Shown here in pieces: positions 1-7,427 of a stretch of 64,000 nt of DNA (the first letter of the stretch is position 1; every line of letters begins with the position of its first letter). The stretch spans positions 2,066,001-2,130,000 of the forward strand of contig NC_014212.1 of assembly GCF_000092125.1 (NCBI RefSeq). The letters run 5' to 3'. Made by a program: the position numbers and the translations under genes. Under the pieces are notes generated by a model, which was not told the origin of the DNA, ran no database searches, and was given only the letters and a program-made list of their open reading frames with translations. Source of the stretch: Allomeiothermus silvanus DSM 9946 (GTDB lineage Bacteria > Deinococcota > Deinococci > Deinococcales > Thermaceae).

Positions 1-783
1 GACGTGTACATCCCTCAAGCCCGCCTCGCAGGAGCTACCCCGGTGCTGGTTCCGATGCGGCTCGAGGACCGCTGGCAGGTGGACCTCTCCGCGCTCGAGG
101 CAGCCATCACACCCCGCACCAAAGCTATCTTGCTCAATAGCCCCTACAACCCCACCGGCTCGATCTTCTCGCACGAGGATCTGGAGCGCATAGTGGCCCT
201 AGCCCGCCAGCACGACCTCTGGATTGTGAGCGACGAGGTCTACGACGAGCTGTACTTCGAGGAAGCCCCGACTCCGCTGCGCCAACTGGCTCCCGAGCGG
301 ACCTTCACGGTGGGATCGGCAGGGAAGCGGCTCGAGGCCACCGGCTACCGGGTAGGCTGGATTGTCACCCCGCCCGCTCTGGCCCCCTTGGTCGCGGGGA
401 TGCGCCAGTGGTCGAGCTTCTGCTCTGCGGCTCCGCTTCAGGCCGCGGTCGCTGAAGCGCTGCCGGTTGCCCGCAGGGAAGGTTTTTACTCCGCGCTTCG
501 CTCGAGCTACCGCTCCCGGCGCGACTTATTGGCAAGGGGGCTCGAGGGGATGGGCATCCAGGTCTTCTTGCCCCAGGGGACCTACTTCCTGACCGCCAAA
601 TTCCCGGGCATCGAGGCGGAAACCCTGGTGCGCGAAGCCAGGGTGGCAATCATCCCTGGCGCCGCTTTTTACGCAGACCATCCAGCGCCCGAAGGGCTCT
701 TCCGGCTAGCCTTTTGCAAGAAGCCCGACGAAATCGAGCTGGCTTTAGAACGACTCGAGAGGTATATATCGGTAAAACGGTAA
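1..783 (+). CDS. PLP-dependent class I/II aminotransferase (3' part)
   Basis: The reading frame is open at the left edge, so the N-terminus lies outside the window and 260 residues remain. The fragment has the family's fold-type I landmarks: NSPYNPTG, SDEVYDELYF (the Asp and Tyr that contact PLP) and SAGKRLEATGYRVGW, whose Lys should form the Schiff base. This is the aspartate/aromatic/branched-chain branch. It transfers an amino group between an amino acid and a 2-oxo acid in the cytoplasm. The substrate cannot be named from this part. The downstream gene faces it from the other strand, so it is the last gene of its unit. No strong terminator of its own is seen. Confidence 0.9.
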   Translation, partial: DVYIPQARLAGATPVLVPMRLEDRWQVDLSALEAAITPRTKAILLNSPYNPTGSIFSHEDLERIVALARQHDLWIVSDEVYDELYFEEAPTPLRQLAPERTFTVGSAGKRLEATGYRVGWIVTPPALAPLVAGMRQWSSFCSAAPLQAAVAEALPVARREGFYSALRSSYRSRRDLLARGLEGMGIQVFLPQGTYFLTAKFPGIEAETLVREARVAIIPGAAFYADHPAPEGLFRLAFCKKPDEIELALERLERYISVKR

Positions 784-931
784 GCCGAACCATGGCTCGT
801 AAAAACCAGGGGTTGGTGTGTATGTTAGTGAATTTTATCACGATAAATCATGTTTGTGAAGATTGTACCTATTATTTGTCCAGGCAAGCAGCAGACTGAC
901 GTTCACCACTACCCAGGGCCATAAAGCCTTC

Positions 932-970
932 AAGAAAAACCGGCGCGGCGGATTGCCCGTGCCGCGCCGG
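932..970 (-). terminator. Rho-independent terminator of hsp20
   Basis: Arms CCGGCGCGGC (940-949) and GCCGCGCCGG (961-970) form a perfect 10-bp stem with an 11-nt loop. Read on the minus strand the stem is followed by TTTTTCTT. It lies just after the hsp20 stop codon. Confidence 0.85.
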
Positions 971-981
971 GAGGCCGTTTC

Positions 982-1449
982 TCACTGGACCTTGACGGCG
1001 ATCCTGCGGGCTTTGGCCTCGGGAGTCTTGGGCATGGAAATCCGCAACAGGCCGTTGTGCACCGTAGCCTGCACCTTGTCCACTTCTACCCCGGCGGGCA
1101 GGGTCAGGGTGCGGCTGAAGGCCCCGCGCGGAATGCCCTGGAGCCAGTAGCGCCGCTCTTCAGAGGCGGCTGGGTTGTAGTTACCCCGAATGGTGAGCTG
1201 ACGGCCCTCGAGGCTGATGTCCAGGTCATCTTTGCTGATGCCAGGAACCGCCATCTCGAGCACCACCTCTTCCCCGGTCTCGTAGAGGTCTACCGGGTAA
1301 CTCTCAGCCCAGCGCCCGAAGGAGGAAGCCACCTCGCTCCACAGCCGATCGAATTCGTTGAAAAGATCGCTGAAGCCGCCAAGGTTGGCCAGATTCCAGC
1401 TCCTGTAAGGCACCGGTTGACCATTGGTCCTGCGGATGATGTCCAACAT
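982..1449 (-). CDS. Small heat-shock protein, Hsp20/alpha-crystallin family
   Basis: An ATP-independent holdase chaperone that binds unfolding proteins in the cytoplasm. The protein is 155 aa. The alpha-crystallin domain begins near VDLYETGEEVVLEMAVPG at about residue 51 and ends with the conserved A-x-x-x-N-G-L-L-x-I box (ATVHNGLLRISMPK), followed by a short tail. A GTG at 1458 is also in frame, but the Shine-Dalgarno AGGAGG (1458-1463) overlaps it, so the ATG at 1449, 8 nt downstream of it, is chosen. The promoter is strong and the leader holds a 9-bp inverted repeat. An IS481-type element sits immediately upstream of the -35 box. Confidence 0.93.
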   Translation of the reverse strand: MLDIIRRTNGQPVPYRSWNLANLGGFSDLFNEFDRLWSEVASSFGRWAESYPVDLYETGEEVVLEMAVPGISKDDLDISLEGRQLTIRGNYNPAASEERRYWLQGIPRGAFSRTLTLPAGVEVDKVQATVHNGLLRISMPKTPEAKARRIAVKVQ

Positions 1450-1490
1450 AGCCGACACCTCCTTTCGTCCGGTTGGTAGATAGTTTTGAG

Positions 1491-1521
1491 GGGGTCGAAG
1501 TGGGCAGAGTCTTTCGACCCC
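1491..1521 (-). promoter_or_regulatory. Inverted repeat at the hsp20 mRNA 5' end
   Basis: Perfect 9-bp arms GGGGTCGAA (1491-1499) and TTCGACCCC (1513-1521) are separated by 13 nt. The repeat begins where transcription from the hsp20 promoter should start and ends about 28 nt before the Shine-Dalgarno. It could be a repressor operator or an RNA hairpin in the leader. It is not the CIRCE sequence and not a HAIR box. Confidence 0.6.
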
Positions 1522-1530
1522 GCAATTTGC

Positions 1531-1561
1531 ATTATATAAAACCTGAGCGCAGTTTTGTCAA
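1531..1561 (-). promoter_or_regulatory. hsp20 promoter
   Basis: Consensus -35 TTGACA (1556-1561, minus strand). The -10 is TATATA (1533-1538, 17-bp spacing) or TATAAT (1531-1536, 19-bp spacing). It is among the best matches to a housekeeping-type promoter in the window. The neighbouring transposase ends its reading frame inside the -10 box. Confidence 0.8.
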
Positions 1562-2629
1562 TATTGTGTAATCGGTCAACACATTTGAGACTCTTTGAGG
1601 AACCGACTCCTCTTGCATCTTAGCCAAAAACTCCAGCGGAGCAAGACCCCCCAGGGCCATGTGAGGCCTTCGGCGGTTGTAGTAGTCCAGGTAGGTATCC
1701 AGCTCTGCCTGCAGCTCGCTGAGCGGGGTGGGCAAAGGCCGGGTGTAGAACTCCTCCTTGAAGGTCCGCTGCATCCGCTCCACGTGACCATTGAGTTTAG
1801 GACTCCTCGGCGGTAGCACAAACAAGGCAATCCCCAGAGCACAGCAGGCCTCCTCAAACTCGGCCATGAACTCGCTGCCCCCATCCACCTGGATGGCCCG
1901 GATGGGAAAAGGGGCCCTGGCCAGAAGCAAGGACAAGAACCCCTCAGAAAGCTTAGCCGTGGCCCGGCTGTGCACCTCCGCCAGGACAAACCGGCTATGG
2001 AGGTCAATCGCCGAGAAGTGCTTGACCATGCTTCCCGGTCCTAAGGTCAGGGTGAGGGTGTCCACCTGGACCAGGTCCCCAGGAGCCCTGGCCTCGTATC
2101 CTCGGGGCTTCCTTTTGGCGTAGGGCCGGTTTACCCTTCGCTTTAGCTTCCCTCTTTGAGTCCGGGCCAGGTAGCCGGCCACGCTCTCGATACGTCGGTG
2201 CTTCTCCAGGTAGGCCAGGATGCGCCCCACCGTGCGTTCGCTCATCTGGAAACCCTCCTTGCGGAGGGTAAGCCAGATGGACCAGCGTCCCCAGGTGGGG
2301 TTTTCCTTGCGGAGAGTTTCTATTCTAATGAGCAGCCCTGGGGTCCAGTGGACCTTTGTGCGCAGGTGCTTAGGGCGGCGGGAGCGGGGTTTGAGTCCAG
2401 CCAGGCCCTTTTCTTTTAGGGCTTTTTGCCAGCGGTGGTAGGTGGCCCGGCTGATCCCGACCAGGTCCTGGATCTCCTTCCAGCTCTTTTTACTTTCACG
2501 CAGGGCTTTGACCAGTCGGAGCTTGCGCAGACGTTCCTGGACCTCTGGGTCGCTTGCGTTGGCCTCGGCCAGCCTCTGTGCTTGTCTAGCGCCTCTCCAT
2601 ATCTCTCGGCCAACGGTGGTAAACTGCAC
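1532..2629 (-). CDS. IS481-family DDE transposase
   Basis: 365 aa. N-terminal helix-turn-helix region (ESKKSWKEIQDLVGISRATYHRWQ, split by the family's Leu/Lys pattern, near residue 50-70), then an integrase-type catalytic core: first Asp in VQVDTL, second in IQVDGGSEF, Glu in NGHVERMQRTFKEEF. The C-terminal YYNRRRPHMALGG box is typical of IS481. The GTG start at 2629 is supported by AGGAGG at 2638-2643. The last 11 or so residues and the stop codon lie outside the left inverted repeat, in host DNA of the hsp20 promoter. The gene looks intact. Confidence 0.9.
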   Translation of the reverse strand: MQFTTVGREIWRGARQAQRLAEANASDPEVQERLRKLRLVKALRESKKSWKEIQDLVGISRATYHRWQKALKEKGLAGLKPRSRRPKHLRTKVHWTPGLLIRIETLRKENPTWGRWSIWLTLRKEGFQMSERTVGRILAYLEKHRRIESVAGYLARTQRGKLKRRVNRPYAKRKPRGYEARAPGDLVQVDTLTLTLGPGSMVKHFSAIDLHSRFVLAEVHSRATAKLSEGFLSLLLARAPFPIRAIQVDGGSEFMAEFEEACCALGIALFVLPPRSPKLNGHVERMQRTFKEEFYTRPLPTPLSELQAELDTYLDYYNRRRPHMALGGLAPLEFLAKMQEESVPQRVSNVLTDYTILTKLRSGFI

Positions 2630-2706
2630 CTGGGGAACCTCCTTTCCTGGTCGGTTCCCCTCTTTTTATCCCAGCTTAGAGTCTCACATGTGTTTGTCCG
2701 GGTTCA
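1567..2706 (-). mobile_element. IS481-type insertion sequence
   Basis: Imperfect terminal inverted repeats were found by eye at 1567-1594 and 2678-2706. They share the inner stretch GTGAGACTCT/TTGAGACTCT and the motif CAACACAT/AAACACAT. They enclose a single transposase gene, giving about 1140 bp. The left end is TGTAAT and the right end, read inward, is TGAACC. I could not see a clear target-site duplication (CAATAT outside the left end, GGATGC outside the right). The element holds no CTCGAG site, unlike the host DNA around it. Confidence 0.75.
2632..2660 (-). promoter_or_regulatory. Hairpin enclosing the transposase Shine-Dalgarno
   Basis: In the mRNA, GGGGAAC (2660-2654) can pair with GTTCCCC (2638-2632). 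The loop contains AGGAGG, and the stem's 3' arm ends 2 nt before the GTG start. Such sequestration usually limits translation of insertion-sequence messages that enter from outside promoters. Confidence 0.55.
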
Positions 2707-2743
2707 GGATGCTGGCCGGGTAGAGGCATAGATTGATCCGGTA

Positions 2744-2761
2744 AACTAACGATTGTTTGTT
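2744..2761. promoter_or_regulatory. Putative TetR operator
   Basis: An 18-bp imperfect palindrome (AACTAACGATTGTTTGTT, 14 of 18 positions symmetric) abuts the ATG of the tetR gene. Position and symmetry suit an autoregulatory site. This is inference; no experiment is implied. Confidence 0.5.
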
Positions 2762-3328
2762 ATGAACCGTCGAGAAGAAATTCTGGCTCGAGCTGGGGCC
2801 TTATTTAGCAGCCGGGGATACCACGCCACCTCGATGCGCGACCTGGCCCGCGAACTTGGTATCCAGGGCGGCAGCCTTTATGCTCACATCGAGGGCAAGG
2901 AAGAACTCTTGTGGGAGATCGTTAGCCGGGCGGCAGACGAGTTTGATGCGGCGCTAGCGCCGGTTGTAGCCTCCAGTGCCCCCCCACCGGAAAAATTGCG
3001 GCTGGCCGTAGAAGGCCACCTCGAGGTAGTAGCCCGCAACAAAGACTTGGCTACGGTGTTTTTCAACGAGTGGAAGCACCTCTCCCCCGAGCGCTACCGG
3101 GCCATCGCCCTTCGTAGGAACCGAGTTGAAAACGTCTATCGAGAGATCTTCGCCGAGGGAATCAAGGGCGGCCAGTTCCGCAAAGACCTAGACCCCAAGC
3201 TAGCAGCGGTGCTGGTGCTCTCAGGCGCCAATTGGGCTTACCAATGGTTCAACCCCCAAGGGCGCCTAAGCGCCCGGCAGGTAGCCGACGCCTTCGTGGA
3301 GATGTTGCTCGAGGGCTTTGAGAGATAA
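2762..3328 (+). CDS. TetR/AcrR-family transcriptional regulator
   Basis: 188 aa from the ATG at 2762; an in-frame TTG at 2753 is less likely. The N-terminal helix-turn-helix is clear: ILARAGALFSSRGYHATSMRDLARELGIQGGSLYAHI, covering about residues 5-45. The all-helical C-terminal ligand and dimer domain resembles the FadR/PaaR-like group that responds to acyl-CoAs, but that assignment is weak. The stop codon overlaps the next start (TAATG), so the two genes are translationally coupled. The IS481 element has separated this gene from whatever lay upstream, so the native divergent target may be lost. Confidence 0.88.
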   Translation: MNRREEILARAGALFSSRGYHATSMRDLARELGIQGGSLYAHIEGKEELLWEIVSRAADEFDAALAPVVASSAPPPEKLRLAVEGHLEVVARNKDLATVFFNEWKHLSPERYRAIALRRNRVENVYREIFAEGIKGGQFRKDLDPKLAAVLVLSGANWAYQWFNPQGRLSARQVADAFVEMLLEGFER

Positions 3329-4215
3329 TGCGCGTCCGATTCAGCCTTGGCTTCAAAAATATCCGTAGCGAAGCCCTCCCGGTGCTCCTGCCCATCCCCA
3401 CTGACCGGCCCGGCCAGCGGGTGCGGGGGGTTTCGCTCTCCTTCCGTCCTGAGCAAACCCAGGGGGTGGGGGATGACCTTTTCAGCAGCTACACGCTTGG
3501 GCCCAAGCAGGAGGTCTCGGTACGGGGAGAGGCCCGCCTCGAGCCGGTAGGGAAGCAAAAGCTGGCCCACCTGGCCGAGTTGTTGGAAGAAGCCCCCGAG
3601 GATTCCGCCCGTATGGTTAGCGAGTGGGCCAAAATTCGGCTCGAGAGGGAAGGGTATTTAGTGCGCCAGGCGGTAGGGGTATTGCTTGATGGAAGGCTCC
3701 ATTACTGGCTCGAGGTTTGGCACGAGGACGCCTGGCTACCCTTGGACCCCTGGGCTTTTTTGACCCTAAAGCGCGACCCCGGCGCGCTGATCGCGCTGGG
3801 CGTCACCGATCCGGCCATCTATCTGGGTGGGCACGAAGGGCGGCGCATCCACCTAGGGCAACCCCACGAAAGCTGGGAGGCGCTTGAGCTGGAAACCTCT
3901 ATGGAGGAAGGCACCACCGACCTTCTCCTCTCTGCAGTCCGTATCCTGGCTCTGGGGAGTGTGGCGCTGAACCTGCTCAATACCCCGGTTCCCCCGTTGG
4001 CTGGCTTAGCGGCGTATGGGTGTTATCTCCTGTTGCTCGCGCTGAGGCAGGGGCGAACCCTCTTCAAAGTGTTTCAGCGGCGACCTACCCGGGCGCTCGA
4101 GCCCCTATTCTTTCACGCCTTCGCCCTGAGCTGCCTCTTCCGCCCGGAGCCCATCTTGGGCCTGATATTCCTGGCCCTCTTTACCTACCACCGCTGGCCC
4201 CGCCACCCCATTTAG
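3328..4215 (+). CDS. Membrane protein with a degenerate transglutaminase-like domain
   Basis: 295 aa, coupled to tetR by a 1-nt overlap. The centre (about residues 100-160) follows the transglutaminase-core pattern: an EGYLVRQAVGVLLDG strand, HYWLEVWHEDAWLPLDPW with the His and Asp of the usual triad. No Cys occurs where the catalytic Cys should be, so enzyme activity is doubtful. C-terminal hydrophobic stretches (about residues 200-240 and 255-285) make two to four membrane segments. There is no signal peptide at the N-terminus. The partnership with TetR suggests a regulated membrane function, but I cannot name it. Confidence 0.6.
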   Translation: MRVRFSLGFKNIRSEALPVLLPIPTDRPGQRVRGVSLSFRPEQTQGVGDDLFSSYTLGPKQEVSVRGEARLEPVGKQKLAHLAELLEEAPEDSARMVSEWAKIRLEREGYLVRQAVGVLLDGRLHYWLEVWHEDAWLPLDPWAFLTLKRDPGALIALGVTDPAIYLGGHEGRRIHLGQPHESWEALELETSMEEGTTDLLLSAVRILALGSVALNLLNTPVPPLAGLAAYGCYLLLLALRQGRTLFKVFQRRPTRALEPLFFHAFALSCLFRPEPILGLIFLALFTYHRWPRHPI

Positions 4216-4317
4216 CTCCGGCCAACCTGTGTATATGCAGTGCTAGGGGAACAAACGATCGAATATGATGATTGTGCATCAACAGTACGTATGCGGTTTG
4301 GCACAAGGAGGAACTTT

Positions 4318-4908
4318 ATGCAACATTTTGTCGCTTTAGGAGTACTTACGGCACTGGTTCTAGCAGGATGCGGGCTGATCAGCACCCCGCCAATTAATGA
4401 CCCTCTCAAACTCGATGGTAAAACCATCAGTGCTTCTTTCCCTTTGGTCACGGCGATTAAAGCTAATCCAAAGCCGAGCATTGCGACTTTCACCTTCGAT
4501 AACCTGACCGATCTCCCTAGTCTCTCCACTACCCCCAGCGGCTTCGAGCTGCGCATTGGATTCTCCAGCGGAGAGGTTACGGGCTCTTGCACGGCTCCCA
4601 ACACCATCAACGTTTCGCTAACCAGCATCTCTTTCCAGGTCAGCGATGACCAAGGGACAGTGGCTATCGGAGGCGGCCCAGTTACGTTCAAGCTCAACAA
4701 AGGAACCGGCAGCGCTTACACCGTGAGCAATCTCAGCACCACTGTGCTCGGGTTTACCCAGGGTAGTGTGGGCACTCTGCTTAACATCCTAAAAGCAGGC
4801 GGCAAAAATACTTTGCAGGGGTCTATGGATGTCGAAGTGGACGACGCTCTAGCAGGCTGCACTTTGACCCTAACCCTCGGTGGGACAACCGGCACCATCA
4901 AGTTCTAG
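4318..4908 (+). CDS. Predicted lipoprotein of unknown function
   Basis: 196 aa from the ATG at 4318, which has AAGGAGG 6 nt before it. An earlier in-frame start at 4240 is not needed. The N-terminus is a lipoprotein signal ending in the lipobox LAGC (MQHFVALGVLTALVLAGC), so Cys18 should be lipidated and the protein anchored on the outside of the cytoplasmic membrane or the outer membrane. The mature part is rich in Thr, Ser and Gly and probably beta-stranded. I recognise no family. It stands alone between its own leader and a terminator. Confidence 0.75.
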   Translation: MQHFVALGVLTALVLAGCGLISTPPINDPLKLDGKTISASFPLVTAIKANPKPSIATFTFDNLTDLPSLSTTPSGFELRIGFSSGEVTGSCTAPNTINVSLTSISFQVSDDQGTVAIGGGPVTFKLNKGTGSAYTVSNLSTTVLGFTQGSVGTLLNILKAGGKNTLQGSMDVEVDDALAGCTLTLTLGGTTGTIKF

Positions 4909-4925
4909 GGTTATCCTCAGCTTTG

Positions 4926-4958
4926 CCGGCTCGAGCTTACCCGAGCCGGTATTGTTTT
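4926..4958 (+). terminator. Rho-independent terminator after the lipoprotein gene
   Basis: Stem CCGGCTCG (4926-4933) with CGAGCCGG (4942-4949), 8-nt loop, followed by TATTGTTTT. It lies 17 nt after the stop codon. Confidence 0.8.
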
Positions 4959-4998
4959 GCGCCCCAGCATTCTCAAGATCAGCCGGTATACTCGCACT

Positions 4999-6768
4999 GT
5001 GGAACAGACTCTAGACCTCACCTGGGACTTGAGCGACCTCTACGCCTCGCCCACCGACCCAGAGCTCATTCACGACCTCGAGGCCGCCAAGGCCGAGGCA
5101 AGATCTTTCCGGGAGCGCTACGCGGGGAATATGGCTACGCTCTCCCCTACCCAGCTCGAGGCGGCTATGCGAAGCTACGAGGCCATCCTCGAGCGGGCCT
5201 ACAAACCTCTGACCTTCGCTAGCTTGGCCTTCGCTACCGATACCCAAAACGACATCATCAAAAAGGTACAAGACCAAGCCCGCCAAGCCCTCACCGAGGT
5301 GCACAACCTATTGCTTTTTGTCGAGATCGAATTGAAGGCGATGCCCGAGGAGGAGTTTGCCAAATTCCTCCAGGCCCCCGAACTGGCCCCACTTCATCAC
5401 TGGCTTGCCCGGCTGCGGGCCTACGCACCTCATACCCTTTCAGAAAAGGAGGAACGGGTTCTAAACCTCAAAAGCCTCACCGGGCGGATGGCGTGGAGTC
5501 AGTTCTATACCGAGTACACCAGCCGATTCCGCTTCCGCGTGCAAGTAGACGGGGAGGAAAAGGAGCTAAACGATCCCCAAACTCGCTCCCTCCTCCGCCA
5601 CCCCGATCCCGCCGTGCGTCGCAATGCCCACGCTGCTTTGTACGGCAAGTACGCCGAGGAAGCCCCCACCCTGACCTACATCTTCAACACCGTGTTGCAA
5701 GACCGTCTCACTGACCTCGAGCTGCGCGGCTACACCCACCCGCTAGGCCAGACCGCCCTCGACGACGAGCTTACCCCCGAGGAGATCGAGCGGCTCTTGG
5801 CTGCTACCGAAGCCCATTACCCCTTGGTGGAGCGCTACCACCGCCTCAAAGCCCGCCGGCTGGGTTTTGAGCGCTTACCCAGCGCGGACCGGCTAGCCCC
5901 TTGGGGCCAGGAGCCTAAGGTAAGCTACCTAGAAGCTAAGGAGATGACGCTCGAGGCCCTAGGCCGCTTCAGCCCAAAACTGAGGCAGATCGCCCAGGAG
6001 TTTTTCGACAAGCGCTGGATTGACGTGTTTCCCAAGAAGGGTAAGCGGGGCGGGGCATTTTGCTCAGGCGGGCTGCCCAGCACCCATCCCTACCTGCTGC
6101 TGAACCACACCGACGACCTCGACTCGGCCCACACCCTAGCCCACGAGATGGGCCACGGCCTGCACTATATGCTGATGCGTCATCAGCGCCTGCTGAACTT
6201 CGGCGCCACTACCCCCTTGGCCGAGACCGCCAGTGTCTTCGCCGAAATCCTGCTGGATGACTTGATCCTCGAGCGCCTGAACAGCGAAGAAGAGCGCGCG
6301 GCGCTATTGGCTAACCGCCTCGAGGACGCAGTGAACACCGCCTTCCGCCAGGTGATGTATACCCGTTGGGAACTCGAGGCCCAGCAAGCCCGCAAGGACG
6401 GGATCCAACCCGCCGAACTCTACAACCAGCTCTGGCGCCAAGAGAACCAGAAGCTCTACGGGCAAAGCATGGAGTTTACCGAGCTGGACTGGGTAGCCTG
6501 GAGCGGTATCCCCCACTTCGTGCATTATCGCTTCTACTGCTATAGCTACGCCTATGGCTACTTGTTAGTGCTGGCGCTGTACAACCGCTACCGCGAGGAG
6601 GGTCAGGCCTTCGTGCCCAAGTACCTGGAGATCCTGGCTGCGGGCGAGTCCGACAGCCCGCAGGGTATTTTGGCCAAGGCTGGAATCAACCCCGCCGACC
6701 CCGGATTTTGGGAGGGGTCTTTCAAGGTGATTGAAAGCTGGCTATCGGAACTCGAGGCCTTGGCCTGA
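4999..6768 (+). CDS. pepF: Oligoendopeptidase F, M3 family
   Basis: A cytoplasmic zinc metallopeptidase that degrades oligopeptides. 589 aa, as usual for the PepF branch. The zinc site is HEMGHGLHY (His, Glu, His) with a downstream Glu in AETASVFAE. The N-terminal helical domain (LTWDLSDLY onward) is typical of oligoendopeptidase F. A TTG at 4957 is also in frame, but the -10 box TATACT (4987-4992) lies 6 nt before the GTG at 4999, so that GTG is probably the start of a leaderless message. It is followed, not overlapped, by a TetR gene. Confidence 0.93.
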   Translation: MEQTLDLTWDLSDLYASPTDPELIHDLEAAKAEARSFRERYAGNMATLSPTQLEAAMRSYEAILERAYKPLTFASLAFATDTQNDIIKKVQDQARQALTEVHNLLLFVEIELKAMPEEEFAKFLQAPELAPLHHWLARLRAYAPHTLSEKEERVLNLKSLTGRMAWSQFYTEYTSRFRFRVQVDGEEKELNDPQTRSLLRHPDPAVRRNAHAALYGKYAEEAPTLTYIFNTVLQDRLTDLELRGYTHPLGQTALDDELTPEEIERLLAATEAHYPLVERYHRLKARRLGFERLPSADRLAPWGQEPKVSYLEAKEMTLEALGRFSPKLRQIAQEFFDKRWIDVFPKKGKRGGAFCSGGLPSTHPYLLLNHTDDLDSAHTLAHEMGHGLHYMLMRHQRLLNFGATTPLAETASVFAEILLDDLILERLNSEEERAALLANRLEDAVNTAFRQVMYTRWELEAQQARKDGIQPAELYNQLWRQENQKLYGQSMEFTELDWVAWSGIPHFVHYRFYCYSYAYGYLLVLALYNRYREEGQAFVPKYLEILAAGESDSPQGILAKAGINPADPGFWEGSFKVIESWLSELEALA

Positions 6769-6817
6769 ACCCGAGCACGCCGTAGCTGCGTAGAGCTGCT
6801 GAGGTTTGTAACCCCGC

Positions 6818-7393
6818 ATGGGCCGTAGCAAGCACCTCCAGACCCGGCAAGCGCTGCTCGAGCAAGCTACCCAGTATGTGCTCGAGCATGGACTACAAGA
6901 CCTCTCCCTGCGCCCTTTGGCTCAGGCTTTAGGTACCAATGCCCGGATGCTGATCTACCACTTTGGCTCGCGGGAGCATCTAGTCGCCGAGGTACTTACC
7001 CTGGCTGTATCCCGCCAGCAAGCAGCTATGCAAGCCCTGGCGACAGAGCAACGCTTTGCAAGCCTGGGGGAATTGCTTGGAGCTTTCTGGGAGCGCTTGA
7101 CCGCCCCCCAATCCCGGGCTTTTTTGCGTCTGTTGTTTGAGGTAGACGTGTTGGGATTCTCAGGTCATCCGGTGTATGCGGGTTTTTCCAAGGCCGCACT
7201 GGAGGGCTGGGTAGGGTTGATCGAAAGCCTGCTCGAGCGAATCCTGGGGCAAGGTGATCACCGGAGTCTAGCCACCAACATCGTCGCGAGCTTTAACGGG
7301 CTAGTCCTCGATCTGCTGGCGACGAAAGATGAAGCTCGCGTAAATCGGGCTTTCCAAGCTTTTGTGAAGACACTCGCGTTGTCCAGCAGATGA
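6818..7393 (+). CDS. TetR-family transcriptional regulator
   Basis: 191 aa. Helix-turn-helix at about residues 8-50 (LEQATQYVLEHGLQDLSLRPLAQALG, then MLIYHFGSREHLVAEV). The C-terminal part is helical and diverse, with no clue to the ligand. It lies 49 nt after pepF on the same strand and converges on the HD-domain gene. A weak inverted repeat GGAACC/GGTTCC (about 7395-7412) lies between the two stops and may serve as a shared terminator, though no U-run is present. No operator can be named. Confidence 0.87.
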   Translation: MGRSKHLQTRQALLEQATQYVLEHGLQDLSLRPLAQALGTNARMLIYHFGSREHLVAEVLTLAVSRQQAAMQALATEQRFASLGELLGAFWERLTAPQSRAFLRLLFEVDVLGFSGHPVYAGFSKAALEGWVGLIESLLERILGQGDHRSLATNIVASFNGLVLDLLATKDEARVNRAFQAFVKTLALSSR

Positions 7394-7427
7394 CGGAACC
7401 CCCGCGAAGGTTCCCCCGCACCCTGGC

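Noticed and set aside
784-931. Small frame of about 25 codons after the aminotransferase
   Set aside because: AT-rich and without a ribosome site or partner; it lies in the gap before the hsp20 terminator.
1459-1600. CIRCE or HAIR element before hsp20
   Set aside because: The TTGAGACTC stretch lies in the insertion-sequence end and lacks the second half; the 9-bp repeat does not match either consensus.
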